A DNA stretch of 64,000 nt from Schoenoplectus triqueter (lineage: Eukaryota; Streptophyta; Magnoliopsida; Poales; Cyperaceae). The stretch spans positions 682,001 to 746,000 of the forward strand of contig CAXKVV010000022.1 in the NCBI GenBank assembly GCA_964058805.1, read 5' to 3'. A program made the position numbers and the translations under genes. The notes under the pieces were generated by a model. That model saw only the letters and a program-made list of their open reading frames with translations. It made no database searches and had not been told where the DNA came from. Below are positions 23,870 to 36,521 of this stretch, piece by piece; position 1 is the stretch's first letter, and the number at the start of each line of letters is the position of its first letter.

Positions 23870-26800
23870 CAAGTCATGTCAAGATGGGGCGGGATATGAC
23901 GGGTTGGCGGGTTTTGGCGAGACATGTCAACAAATTTTAATGGGACGGTTTAAGACGGGTATTTTTTGAGGGTTTGGCCGCGATCCATCCTAGACCCATC
24001 GGGTCAGATGGGTCGGTAGTGCGGGTCCAAGGATGGGACAAATCGGGTCGGCCGTTTTTTTTTTCCAAAATTCAAAAACAACCCAATAAAATCCAAATAA
24101 ATTCTCAAAATTCTGAAAATTATTAAAAATATATAAATATTTATATTCTTGACCATAATTTTTATTTAAATTTTTTTGTCAATTTTTTTTCAAAATTCAA
24201 AAGTAATAAAAAAAAATTTAAATAAATTCTAAAAAATTACAAAAATCTGAAAATAATTATTAAAAATATAAAAAATATGTAATAATTTATATTCTTGACC
24301 ATAAATATTTTTCATATTTTTTACGAATCAAAAAAATTAAGTAAAAATTTAAATAAAACTTATAAATTCAAATAAAATGATATAACTTAAAATAAATTGA
24401 GAAAAAAATTAAATATTATAACTAAATTAAAATAAATGAGTTAGAAATAAAGTTACCCTCCTCCTTTATTTCGGACTTGGAATCGGCTATGTATACATAG
24501 GCGGAGTTCTAACTTTTTTTTTAGTAAAGTATATTGAAAAAAAAAATCAAAAAAACCAATATAAATTCTAGAAAAAAATTAAAAATAAAAAAACTAAAAT
24601 AAAAAGGGTTTACAAATACCATCTAAAAGTTGAGGTTTATATATCATAGATAATTTTCTGGAATACAATATGAGTCTCCATCCGTTTCTGTCATAAATTC
24701 ACCGGTTGATTATTCTACGGGTGCAAGTTGATTACGTTATTCTGCATCAAACCAATCTTTCAAGCATATGAGTCGTTCAAAAGTTTTTACACCCAATATG
24801 TTGCGTTTATCTTTTAGTATCCTATTTGCTGAACTAAAATAAGATTCAGAATAGACGGTTAACACGGGCATGATAAATATATCGCAGGCCATCATGGCAA
24901 GTGTTGGATATGCAGTTTCATTTCTCTTTCAATAACCGAGGATGTCAATACTGTCGGGTTTCATGCTTCATAAACAATAGCTAACTAACTCATTCATATT
25001 TATTTACATTTACGAGTCGTCATCTTCCTTCAAGTCTCGTAATAATGCAAACCGACTATTGCTCCTATCATGATTCAAAAAAATATAAAAAATATAAGTC
25101 TTACAATAATATAATGGGTTCTAATATTATAAATATGTTAGATTTTAGTATCTAATGTTATAAAGATTCGAAGAAGATGGTTGATTCGTTTGGTTCGCAT
25201 GAACTTGGGTGTTGTATAGGTTGAACATTTCTTCCAATGCAGAGATCACACGTTGTTTCCTCCCCGGTATGTGATAAATTTAGATTATTCTTATACCGTT
25301 CAAGCAATCTTATGATATACTTTTTCTTGAATGAAATGATGGAGACAATTGACAAGAATTATAACGAGAGGGACTTCGTCCCAATATTTCAGAAATTTAA
25401 CTCTCATGGCTTCTATAATCGGTGACAGAGGAGAGTCACCGTGCACATCCTTCGCGATTCGATGAAGTTCTATAACCTCCAAGTCATGGTACACCTTAAA
25501 AAATAAAATAAATTATTAATGAAATAAGTTAAAATTTATAATGAATAAATATAAAGATGAAAATAAAACTAACCTTGGAGATCAAATAGAGATGTTAAAG
25601 CAACTGATGCGCAGATGGTGTGTACGAGCATGATAGTTGGACAGTTGCATTGAAAAAAACTTCTAGAAATGTGCGAAGTTCTTTGAGTTGGTCACATTCT
25701 CCCATGGAGTATGAAAAGTTTAATCCCTCGAGTGATTTACGTAAGGTCTCACTTATAGCATGTTTGTATGGAATGACACATTATAACATTTTATATGTTG
25801 AATTCCAACGTGTATCTATGTACCATGATATTCTTAACTTACTCAAATTTAATCGTGCACACAGGACATGAAAATCTTATTTTTTATATTGTTCGAATAA
25901 ATATGATGAATACCATCTTTAAATTTATAAATTAAATTATTAACGGCGATTGTCTTCAAACCCGTCTTACACAGTTAAACTTAGAATATGACATGCACAT
26001 TTTTATGAAACATTCTACCATCCATAATTTGGTTTAGTACATGCGTAAATAATCAATAGATTTAAATATTATTACTTGCATTATCAAAAAAAATTTAAAA
26101 TATTTTATTCTCTAAATCTCTTTTTAAATTATACTAATGCGATACATTTATAATGACTTAATAAATAATTTGTGTGGTGTGCGGATAATCCATGGTTCGA
26201 AAACTTAATTCTTTTTTTTATAAAGTCCAATCATGATCAATATAATGGACAGTAACACAACTATAACTAAGACCATATTTTCCAGCGGTCCATATATCAG
26301 TTGTAATTGATATTTTATTTATTGCAACTGCAAATATGGCGAATAATTTATTTTTTCATTCAACATATTATTTTTTTAAATCAGATATCATTTTGTTATG
26401 ATGAAACCTTTTGTATAATGATTGACCATAATCCCTAATTACCAATCGGACAAAATCGGTACAATATGTCATACTTATCGATTGTTCTTTTTTCGCTATG
26501 TATCGAGCAAACTCACTTATCATTCTTTTTTTCATAATATTTGGTAAGTGTTCTAGTACCGTCCGATTTTAATAACTTTGTACCATATAAGTATCAGATC
26601 TTTCTTGGGGTTCTTAATTTTTTGCTATGTGTTTATCGATATATTTTTTAAATTGACTTAATTGTTTTTTATTACATAATTGTATGAAGTTTTGCAATTA
26701 CTTACCTTGCATTGTACATTTATTAGAACACCGTCAAAATGTAAAGTTTATTCATAATAGCGCCACCAAGGTGCATCATAAGTTGGGAAAGCTCTCTTTC

Positions 26801-27690
26801 TTATCTTGTCATTTTCAGATTCGACTGGTGATTTCGGGACGCTTGAGTCGGGTATTGGTATGTAACATCCCGCACTCGTTGGATGTAGAGGTGAAAGTCC
26901 AACACTAGTTGTTGTATCGGTGTTATATTGAGAACTTGAGGGATATGAGGTTGAACCTTGTCCGGCACTAAAGGAAGTAATTTATAGGTTATAATTAAGA
27001 TCAACATACGGTTGTGATAAATAACATTGTTGCGGAATTTGTAAGGATACAGAGGGTTAGGATTTTATTGATAGTGTGAGTGCGGAGGGTTTGGATATGC
27101 CATTTCTTCAACAAAAATTTCTACGCTCAACCGATATGTCATTTCTTCGGCATGAGAGTGATTGAGAGATACCATTTGATATTGCTAAAAAACATTAAAA
27201 AAAATAATGAACGTTAAAAATATAAAAAAACTAATTATTACAAATTAAAAATATAACTAATGAAATAAAAAATATAACAAAAATAAAGAATATAATAAAA
27301 ACAAATTACAAGAAACTAATGATAAAAAAATAAAGAATGTAAATATATATTTAAATAATACTAATTATTAAATAATGTTCAAAATATAAAAAATAACCAA
27401 TCATTATAAATAAAAAATACAACTAATTTATAGAATATAAAAAAATTAAAGGAACTAATTATAAAAAAATAAAAAATATAATAAAAACTAATTAAAAAGG
27501 ACGGGTCGGGCAGGTAAAGTGAGGCTGGTCAGGTCGGACGGGTTAGATTCTGGAGTTTCTCGGGTTTCCCGGGTCGGGTCGGTCATGAGTTTTCACGGGT
27601 TGGACAAGTCGAGTCGGGTCGGGATGGGTCCAAAATGGGTCGGGTCTAGTACGGTTTTTTTTTAAAAAAAATTTATCTACGCCCATGTTA
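23870..27690 (-). mobile_element. Decayed hAT (Ac-like) element
   Basis: Both ends are crowded with gggtcgg/cgggtc words (23880-24060 and 27490-27660), as in Ac-like hATs. The interior encodes a minus-strand transposase remnant. A block at 24460-24520 (tccttta, ggcttgg-like and ggagttctaac words) recurs at 34025-34090 inside the hAT at 33461-35863, so the two are one family. Exact inverted ends and an 8-bp duplication could not be fixed; boundaries are approximate. Confidence 0.6.
24680..27150 (-). pseudogene. hAT transposase, broken
   Basis: Pieces read on the minus strand match Ac-like transposases: WYIDTRWNSTYKML at about 25790-25830 (the TRWNSTY motif of the catalytic region), MRVKFLKYWDEVPLV at about 25370-25415, and a C-terminal dimerisation segment with YPTLAMMACDIFIMPVLTV, then ESYFSSANRILKDKR and LICLKDW at 24780-24960. 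Stops and frameshifts separate them. A BED zinc finger expected at the N-terminus (about 26700-26900) is too degraded to confirm. Inactive. Confidence 0.7.
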
Positions 27691-28139
27691 GACTCGTCAG
27701 TTCAGACGGATCACGAATCATGACGCATCAATTCTAATAACGAACAAGATTAAATATAAGTATTAGTGAAGTCTGATTTTTGGATTACGATTTTGATTCT
27801 CATTGATAATTTGAATCCACCAATATATTTCCAATTTCAAATCCGAAGTGCGGCATCTATTCGAACCTTGAAGATATTTAGTAAAATGTATCTCCTTATT
27901 TTCCTTTCTCTCTTTTGGAGTATACAACAAGCTCGATGTGACCCAATTTTTTTTACTAGGTTGAGAATTTATCATATTAGATACAAGTTATGATTTTAAC
28001 TAAATATGTTATATTGGGTTGGCTTATATATTTGCTTTCAAAAATTCATCTAATTCGGATCCAACCGTATAATCATATATAATACATATTTTTTAAAAGT
28101 TAGATATATAATTTATTAGTAATCAATCAAATAATCATT

Positions 28140-28380
28140 TAAAAGTTGAATTCTAATTACTACTATGTATTTTTTTTACATATTAATAAAAAATACATAA
28201 TAGATTATTTAATAAAAAGTCAACCCGTTTAACCCTATAACTCATAAAAATCGGTGTATAAAAAAATTATATGGATTAAATTGGATTAAGAATGGATTAT
28301 CCAAATTTTTTAATCTAGTATAATCAAATTAATTTGATATTTTAATAAAAAAAATTTTGATCCGCCCGTTATATACCCCT
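28140..28380. mobile_element. Possible hAT terminus fragment
   Basis: On the minus strand the edge reads TAGGGGTATATAACGGGCGG, typical of Ac-like ends. Inside are gtcaacccgtttaaccc-type words. The mate was not found. Confidence 0.35.
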
Positions 28381-29233
28381 ATCGCTCTCCCGTTTTGCTT
28401 TTTTTCCCGGTTATTTTCTTTTTTCTCTATTCTTTCTGTTTTTCTTCTTCCTTTTTCATTTTTCTTTTCTTTATGCAAACCGAGAGAGAGATTCGATCAA
28501 GACAATCGCCTATAATTAGTTTCTATAATTTATAAAATAGTCCACATAATGAATTAATGATTCAAGTGTTTTTATCTTAATACATTCCAAATATTTGGTA
28601 AATATTTGGGATGTCACATTTAAACATATAAGTTGATCAATGTATAAGCCTCAACTTCGCCTTACAAACACAGAGATCTTTATTTGCTTTGCTATGTAAA
28701 TAATGCAAGTTGGGAAATCGGGCTTTCGATAATTATGTACAGCCTATCTAATAAGATATATAATGTCGTATAATTAGTAAAGAAGAAATATATTTTTTTT
28801 TATTTTCCCGTTTAATTTGTCTTCAGTCTCTACACTTTTTATTTGACATATAATTTGTCCCCAATATGCACTATATATATTTCTTTTGTTTCTTAGTAAG
28901 AAACTCGATATCTTCATGACAGTTCACGCTGGTCACCAATTTTGGTTGTCCATAAATTTTCCAAATCCTAACCAAGAGGTGTCATGAGGTCAATTTTGGT
29001 AGTTGGTACATTGAGGTTGCTGTATTACGCTGATGTATATTTGACTGGCCGTTTATTTATCCTACACTTGGGGTTTTACTAATATTCCGGAGTGGGTTCT
29101 TTCCTCAGTCATAACTGAGTTACTATTTTCATGAATACTAGTCGGATCATAATAATCAGAATTAGATATTGGTTAAGATTCAACTACTAGCTCCAGTATT
29201 TTACATCCCAGTAATTGATACGGAGCTGTTATT
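28381..29233. other. Intergenic, no gene seen
   Basis: AT-rich with a C/T-rich patch at 28380-28480. No gene or transposon end identified. Confidence 0.5.
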
Positions 29234-29500
29234 TTAATCATTTTCCCAAATTTCATCAGAAATAACCCTAAATAAGCTATACAAAAAATCACTCGAACCT
29301 GCTGGGGCAGTGTTGATCCATGCACTAATGCTGATGTTGAATTGACTAGAGAGCAGCTCAAAACCAACATGAATCTGTCTCTTTAAATCACGAATATTGA
29401 TTATCTCGTCGACAAAAAATGTGCACGCGACACGAATGTCGTAACCCATGCCGGTTGAAGTGTTCAGAATTTGATCTCCATGATATACATTTATCAGCAA
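29234..29500 (-). pseudogene. Mutator-like (MULE) transposase, N-terminal fragment
   Basis: The 88-codon frame begins MLINVYHGDQILNTSTGMGY and continues with FFVDEIINIRDLKRQIHVG and SQFNISISAWINTAP, which resembles the N-terminal region of plant MULE (mudrA-like) proteins from memory of that family. It ends where relatives continue, and no MULE catalytic or SWIM zinc-finger domain follows to the left. It is therefore a truncated copy. The zone upstream on this strand (29755-29930) carries repeated gggaccgagttt / aaactcggtcc words. Confidence 0.55.
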
Positions 29501-29754
29501 TATTTTCGTCTCTACAGTATGAACAATAAACCTTACTGTTAGTGTATTTAATTTTATAGCAAAAATTAATAATCCAAATAGAAAAAAAAACTTACAATAT
29601 TGATAAGACGAGAGTGGTGAATACGGATCGAGTCTGGATATGTCGAAAAATAATTTTCAGTTGAAAGCTTTTGCAACAATAACAATGATGATTTTGAAGA
29701 AATGATTGGCTGAAGGAAGATAAGGGAGAAATGTGATGGGTATGCTATATAATG

Positions 29755-29935
29755 GCAGGAAGCTGGGACTGAGTTTAAAACTCGGTCCTAGATATTTGGA
29801 CCAAGTTTAAAACTTTGATCTCAGCTTTTCTGCAATTTTTAAATACACACAAACGTAAAAAAAAATGGGACCGAGTTTCAAACTGAATCCCAGCACCTGG
29901 AACCGAGTTTGAAACTCGATCTAGACCAATAAGAC
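29755..29935. repeat. Repeated GGACCGAGTTT/AAACTCGGTCC words upstream of the MULE fragment
   Basis: At least four diverged copies of gggaccgagtttaaaact and its inverse occur (about 29768, 29800, 29868, 29900). They may be part of the MULE's terminal region or a small separate repeat. Confidence 0.5.
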
Positions 29936-29939
29936 TAAA

Positions 29940-31320
29940 AAATGGACTAATCTAACTAATTCTTTTTTTATTTACTAAAATAAAAAAATCTGGGGTTGTG
30001 AGTCGAGAGAGATAAATTTTGGAGAATCACAAATTTTTGTTAAGAGAACTAATTGTGAGGAATATCATCGTCTTTGATTTTTTACTGGATTGAATTTATT
30101 GTTGAGCATTCCATAAAACATTAATTTTTAAATTATCATTTGAATCTATTGAGATCGAAGTAAAACTCAGATTCTTTTAGTAACTCGTGTATAATATCTT
30201 AAATAAAGAAAGGAATATTATTATGGTCCCCAGTCTTTTATCCCCATTCATTGTCCCCAAACGAAAAATTTCCATTTTAAGCATTCAATTAACTTTTTAT
30301 ATGTTTCCGACTTTCCATTTTTATAACTGCATAACACATTAATAATTAAAAAAAAAATTGAAATTAAAATGACATCTCTTTAAGAAAAATAAGAGAGAGT
30401 TAGCACTTGGTAAAAACTATCAAATTTACTTATATCTATTATATTGTGCTATTTATATCAAGTGTTGTAATTATTTATTGGTATAAATGGTGGAATTTAA
30501 CCACCAAAGCCGGTTGATGTATAGAGAAAAAAATAATAGCTATAAATAAAATTGATAGTTGAAGTCAATAAATACAACAATTACCAAAAACGTAGATATA
30601 AATAACATGGATATCAAATAACAATATTTTAAGTTATTAGAATTTTAGTAAATGACATAGTAAATATAAATAGGGACAACTAAAGATATAAATAATGTCA
30701 GAATGACAATCAATTGATGTCGCGCTGATTTTTTGTGTCAAATTTATTGTTGCTGTAAATAATCCAAACATTTATGGTCAATTAATATAAACTAACGGTT
30801 GATTATAAATTAATCAACCAGTTGCCTAGAAACAGAAAAAAAATAGTGAATCTAATTGATGTCGCTGAGATTGCATGTTATGGTCACAAAAAATAGTGAT
30901 TTTGTTTGTGCCAAATGATTGCAGTTACGGTCAACTCATGAAGATTCAAAATTTTTATTTATCTCTGCGATTATGGTCAAATCGCGAAAGATTTTTGGCG
31001 TTTCAACTACTAAATTTGTGGGAATCAAAGTTTGAAGATATTTGTGGAGATAAATGCTTGAGGATTTATCAGCCTCCATAAAGAAATACTAACAGATATT
31101 TGTTAGAGCAAAATGAGTAACGAAAAAGATTTGGGCCGGAGCCACTCTTTGGCAGAGGGAACTATTTCCACACAAAAATTTCAAAAATATGGAGTTTAAA
31201 AGAATTTTCAAAATACGCTTGATCTTAAAAGAAATATGATAATATGGTGTCAGAAAAATATTTTCAAAAATATACTTTTAACTATATTTTTATCATATAT
31301 CCTAAAATAATTATTGAAAT
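29940..31320. other. Intergenic, no gene seen
   Basis: AT-rich. Words such as attgatgtcgc recur at 30710 and 30850, suggesting old repeat DNA, but no ends can be matched. Confidence 0.45.
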
Positions 31321-31321
31321 A

Positions 31322-31632
31322 TATTTAACTTAAGTTATACTACGATGAGTCACGAATAAAAAATATTTGTGTACTTTACGTTATATCTCTCATTTCTAAA
31401 TATTAAAGACTGATTGAATTGTCAAATATGAGCTCCATATTAAAATATACTTGGAAACCAAATTTTATATTTTTTAAGGGGTTGAAATATATTGAGTTAA
31501 TGAAGAAATTATTTTAATATGAAGATATTATTTTGAATGATTGGTTCAATATTTTGAATTCAAAAATGAAAGATATAACACGAAGTACAAAAATATTTTT
31601 TACTTCATGACTCATAAGTATATTTAACTTTC
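31322..31632. repeat. Fold-back element
   Basis: Arms mirror each other: tatatttaactt with gagtcacgaataaaaaatat on the left, and on the right the reverse complement of tatactta with tgagtcatgaagtaaaaaat. It is related to 51815-52010, which has the same run of words (actttatgttatatctttt). No coding capacity. Confidence 0.6.
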
Positions 31633-31835
31633 AAAATAATTATAATATTATACCTATCCTAAAAGATTTTTGCTCACCTCTTGCTTGAGAATCTGACCCG
31701 GCGCTAGGAAAAAACGAATGAAGAATAGATGGATAATTGAAGGAAGAAATGTAGTTTGGAAAATAATTAATAAAGAAGTAGAAAAGTTATAGTTAGTTTC
31801 CTTTAATTAAGTTTTCACTGTCCAAAGTTCCTCCG

Positions 31836-32330
31836 CTATCACAAAAAAAACTTTAACAACTTTTATTTAGCAACGATTATGAAAATAATAATTCGTGAAA
31901 GTGTTTTGGTAAATTTGAAATTTTGATGAAATATTTAGTAAAGCTTGTCAATAAAGAATCATTATTGAAGGCTGTCAAAAATTATCAGAAACATTTATTA
32001 ATAAGAACTATTACTAAATATTTTTTTAGTAACTTTCTTATTAAGAATTATTAATAAATGATTTTTCAGTAACTGTACTTATTAAGAACTATTACTGAAT
32101 GTTAATTGTTTCTAGAGAATGCGTTTCAACTAATGTCTCTCTCTTCTTTTGTCTTTCTTGATAAACGTATTTCAACTGATGCGTGCAGAACAATTTAGTA
32201 ATGGTTATTAATAAAAATAGTTATTAAAATTATTTTTATTTACGGTTCTATAAAAGAAACAGTTACTGAAATTTGTCATTGAGTATTGGTTATTATTAAG
32301 AATCATTACTGAATGTTATGGTGCCATTTT
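31836..32330. mobile_element. CACTA-like remnant with TTATTAATAAG subterminal words
   Basis: The left edge, cGCTATCACAAAAAAAAC, resembles the CACTACCGCAAAAAAAAT end seen at 41705-41722 (minus strand). The interior repeats ttagtaac / ggttattaataag words many times, like the outer CACTA at 38718-41722. The right end is not defined. Confidence 0.4.
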
Positions 32331-33452
32331 AATTTGAACTCAACTTTGAATGACTGTTATTATAAACAATTGATCCTAAATGTCTCAACTAATAGAAATT
32401 CAGAAAATAATATCTATGGATTTTTAACTCCTATTATATCTATCATCCATTATGTATTCCATCTAATATTCCCGAATGAGCACTCAATTTCAAACGACTA
32501 TAAATTTTGATAGAAACTCCTACTCAGAGGTAGAGATGAGAAAGAAGAAAAAAGAATAAAAATCTGAATTTAAATATGAAATATGAGCAACTTAACTTCA
32601 AATGACTATAAATTTTAATAAGAACCTCCAATCGAGACATGCTTAGAGACTACAAAAAGCTCGCTATGATATCTAAAGGAATCACAGCTGAAGCCATGAT
32701 GATAATTTTTGCACCCAAAAGAGCTCGTATTGACTGTCAAAATGTCATTTAAAATTTTTGGATCTATTTTTTTCTGATTTCTTTTTCAGATTTTTTTTCT
32801 TAAAATTGTATAAATTTTTATATTGTTGTATGAGTAAGATGTTTTTACATTTTAAATATATCATATCCATGTTTTTTATTTATATATTCATATTTCTTCA
32901 TAGACATTCTCGATTATTGAAGAAAACAATTAAAATTCAAAAAATTAAAGGGAAATATAATTAAAAATATTTAATTTAGATTATAATTATTTTATGTGAC
33001 TATTATTTTAGAAAAAATAAGGATCTTTAGTAATCATATAGAAACATGTGCGATCAGTAATTAATTGACATTTGAACGCACAGACGAAATGTGTCAGTGG
33101 CATGTCTCCATTCTCTATGCAACTGATGGATTTTAGTGCAGATAATGCAAGTTGATCAATCGATCGGATCAAATGATAGCTTGTTTCCAATTATTGAAAA
33201 CAAAAAGCAGCATTTATATATGTGCACTTCAAATTAAATTATATATTTTTAATGTTAAATTATATTTGTATAATAATACTAATTTATGTTTTTCGATTTT
33301 AGCATTTTATTTTATTTTTTCAGAATTTTTTAGTGTAATTAATATATAATATAAAATATTAAAGAATTGACTTAGAAAGAACTGGGTACGGACCAAAAAA
33401 GACAGTTTCATAAGAATCAGATTAAAGAAATGAACTATCCCTACCTCCGAGC
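32331..33452. other. Intergenic, no gene seen
   Basis: AT-rich. Words like aacttcaaatgactataaattttgatagaaact occur twice (32470-32515 and 32588-32625), an old local duplication. No gene identified. Confidence 0.45.
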
Positions 33453-34221
33453 CTTGCACATAGTGGATTGCCGGCGGGTACCGCGTGTACGGGCCGGGTA
33501 CACCCGCGGCGGGCGGCGGGTACGGCGGGCGCGGGACGGCGGGTAGACGGGTTTTTTTTTTCAAAACCGTACCCTATCCGTCTCATACCCGTGCTCGTCG
33601 CGGGTACACGGGTACCGCGGGTACGGGTACGGGGGTACGCGGGCACGGGTAGAAGGGTACGGGTACGATTTTTTTTGCTGTTTTTATTTTATAAATATAT
33701 TTTTTATTTTGGAATGTCATAAAATCTGAATAATATCATTTCAGCTAAGTACAAATATAAACGTTCATTTTAAGATAATAATATATTTTCTAAATGTTCA
33801 TTTTTTCAATTATTTTAAAACAATAGATTAAATCAAAAACTAGATAAAAAATTTAAAATGAACATTTAAAAATCAAATAATTTAAAATGAACGTTTAAAA
33901 TATAAATAAAAATAATTTAAATCAATTAATTTAAAAAGTAAAATATAAATAAAAAATTAGAAAATTAATTACTTTAAAAATAATTTTGAATTATTTTAAA
34001 AAAATAGATTAAAAAATAAAAGTTATCCTCCTCCTTTATTCCGGGCTTGGGACCGGCTATGTAAAATAACATAGGCAGAGTTCTAACTTTTTTTTGTTAG
34101 TAGTTTTCTTTAAAATGAATAATTTAAAAACTAATTGAAATGTTTAGAAATTTATAATTTAAAAAATAGCCATAAAAATTAAAGGAGGTTAGAGATTAAT
34201 ACCGACACTGCCTTTTACCTA

Positions 34222-34460
34222 CTAATAGTTTGCATTCATGTACCATTGCTCACTCTCTTCTGCACCGTTTGAATTCGAATTATAACCCGGCCGCGGCTCG
34301 GTACAACTTTCTTCAGTCTCGACTTCGGATGATTGTGGTTGATCTCGATATTGATTGTGCTCCTCAGCATCAATCCAATCTTTCAAGCACACAAATCTCT
34401 CAAAAACATGTGAACCCAACTTACTATGTTTATCGGAGAGAATCCTGTTCGCCGATAATT
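34222..34460 (-). pseudogene. hAT transposase C-terminal fragment
   Basis: The minus strand reads SANRILSDKHSKLGSHVFER followed by FVCLKDWIDAEEHNQ, the dimerisation segment at the C-terminus of Ac-like transposases. It is followed by an acidic tail and a stop. It matches the equivalent segment of the hAT at 23870-27690 (SANRILKDKR...LICLKDW). All upstream transposase sequence is missing. Confidence 0.75.
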
Positions 34461-34919
34461 TAATAAATAAAATCTAATATATTTATTTTTCATAGGTTAT
34501 CCATGAAATTTAATGGTTGCCTTTTGGGCCAGTTACTATTACACACGAAATCACAACCAGGTAAGTTCTCAGAAAAATCAGGGATCACAAAAGATACGCT
34601 ACGAGTTCCGATTTTCCTAGACAGAACTTTCCTTAGACATTGTGTTTTCATAGTATTGCAATAGTTTTTACTAGGGAAACCATTAAAACGTCATAAATAA
34701 CCTATTAAAAATAAATAATCTAATAATTTATACAAATTAAATCTAACATACAATTTAAATTTTTAATTAAATCTAACATACAATTTAAATTTTAAATTAA
34801 ATCTAACAAAATTAAATCTAAAGTGAATTATATGTCAAATAATGTAACCTTCAAATTTGACGAAATTGTACTTGCGGGCGTTGCCGAACTTCGTATTTCC
34901 ATTTTCCAATACCTATATA

Positions 34920-35430
34920 TTCAAAACATTAAAAATCTAATTACTTCACATATTCAAAAAAAATAAAAATAACCTATTTTCTTAACCTATTAAAAATAAA
35001 TCCGAATTAAAAAAATGAAATCTAACCTATTTAAAACAAATCTAATTACTTCACATATTCAAAAAATAAAAATAACCTATTTTCTTAACCTATTAAAAAT
35101 AAATCCGAATTAAAAAAATAAAATCTAGCCTATTTAAAACAAATTTAATTACTTCACATATTCAACAAAAATAAAAATAACCTATTTTCTTAACCTATTA
35201 AAAATAAATCCGAATTTAAAAATTAAAATCTAACCTATTTAAAACAAATCTAATTACTCCACATATTCAAAAAAATAAAATAACCTATTTTCTTAACCTA
35301 TTAAAAATAAATCCGAATTTAAAAATGAAAATCTAACCTATTTAAAACAAATCTAATTACTTCACATATTCAAAAAATAAAAATAATCTATTTTCTTAAC
35401 CTATTAAAAATAAATCCGAATTTAAAAATC
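34920..35430. repeat. Tandem array, ~104-bp unit, about five copies
   Basis: The word tccgaatt recurs at 35001, 35104, 35209, 35312 and 35415, giving steps of 103, 105, 103 and 103 bases. Each unit also has aacctattttcttaacctat and cttcacatattcaa. The copies are nearly identical, so the array grew recently, inside the hAT element. Confidence 0.9.
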
Positions 35431-36015
35431 TAACCTCGCGGAAAAATCTTGCGAGAGACGCCGAACTTCGTAATTTCAATACCTTCGTAATTCCGTGATC
35501 GTATTTTTATATTATATTTTTTAGAACAATAAATTTAAAAATCAAGAATAATATTGTATTGAGAGAATAAAAGATTGAGAGATTGAGAAAATGTGAAAAT
35601 GTTGAGAGGAAGAGGGGTGTATTTATAGAGTTTTTATTGGAGGGAATAAAATTTAAAATTTATTAAAAAAACACTGGTACGGGTACGGGCACGGGTAAAC
35701 GGGTACGGGTACAAACAGATTTTTTCCAAAAAAATACTGACCGACCCTTCTCAGACCCGTACCCGTTTACCCGCCTATACCCAGGCACGGATACAGGTAC
35801 CATGGGTACGGACCGCGGGTACACGGGTACGGATTGTACCCGGCGGGTTTTAGCAATCCACTACTTGCTCATAATTAAATAGCCAACCGATTAAATATTA
35901 AACACTTCTATATGTGTGATAGTGTTTGTGGTATATAGTTCATGTTCTTAATAAAATTCATATTCGGCCCAAAAGATTTGATTATTGTTCTCTTGTTGAT
36001 TTTTATAGTTACGGT

Positions 36016-36513
36016 TAGGCATAATTTATAAGGGCTCGGCACTTGAATTCGGTCCGGCCGGCTTTTTAAAAAACTCAGTCCTTAAAAAACTCATAAGTTC
36101 GGCCCGGTCATTTCTAATGATAAGGATCAGACTCAATCTTTAAAAAACAGGCCTTTCTATTCCAACCCTTATCAAATCCGCCCCTTCCCAGAACCTTTCT
36201 TTAATATTTAATATTGTATATTAATTATACTTAAAAATTAAATTAAAAATAAAATAAAATATTAAAAAATAAAAATATAATTTAATATTTTATATAAATA
36301 TAAATTAATGTTAAAAATATATAATCGTCAAAAAAAAATATATATCAACTCTTACCCGTCGACCTTTAGAGTCCGGAGGGCTTAGCAAGGACCGGACTCA
36401 TCCCTTAAAAATCAAATTCTTTAAACATGGCCCTCTAAAAACCCTTATCATACTTGGCACTTACCCAGCCCTCTCATAGGCCCGCTCGGCCCGGCCCTTA
36501 ACGACGATGTCTA
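36016..36513. mobile_element. Non-autonomous Ac-like hAT element
   Basis: Left end TAGGCATAATTTATAAGGGC; right end on the minus strand TAGACATCGTCGTTAAGGGC; about 17 of the first 25 bases agree. The flanking 8-mers are GTTACGGT (36008-36015) and GTAACGGT (36514-36521), 7 of 8 equal. Inside both ends are ggcccgg / ggccggg words. 498 bp, no coding capacity. Confidence 0.78.
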
Positions 36514-36521
36514 GTAACGGT

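Larger units (their letters stand above)
33461..35863 (-). mobile_element. hAT element with 8-bp target duplication and transposase remnant
   Basis: The ends are TAGTGGATTGCCGGCGGG at the left and, on the minus strand, TAGTGGATTGCTAAAACCCG. The flanking 8-mers are CTTGCACA (33453-33460) and CTTGCTCA (35864-35871), 7 of 8 equal. Subterminal zones are packed with cgggta words. The interior keeps only the C-terminal end of a hAT transposase and a tandem array, so it is a 2403-bp internally deleted, non-autonomous copy. Confidence 0.85.
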
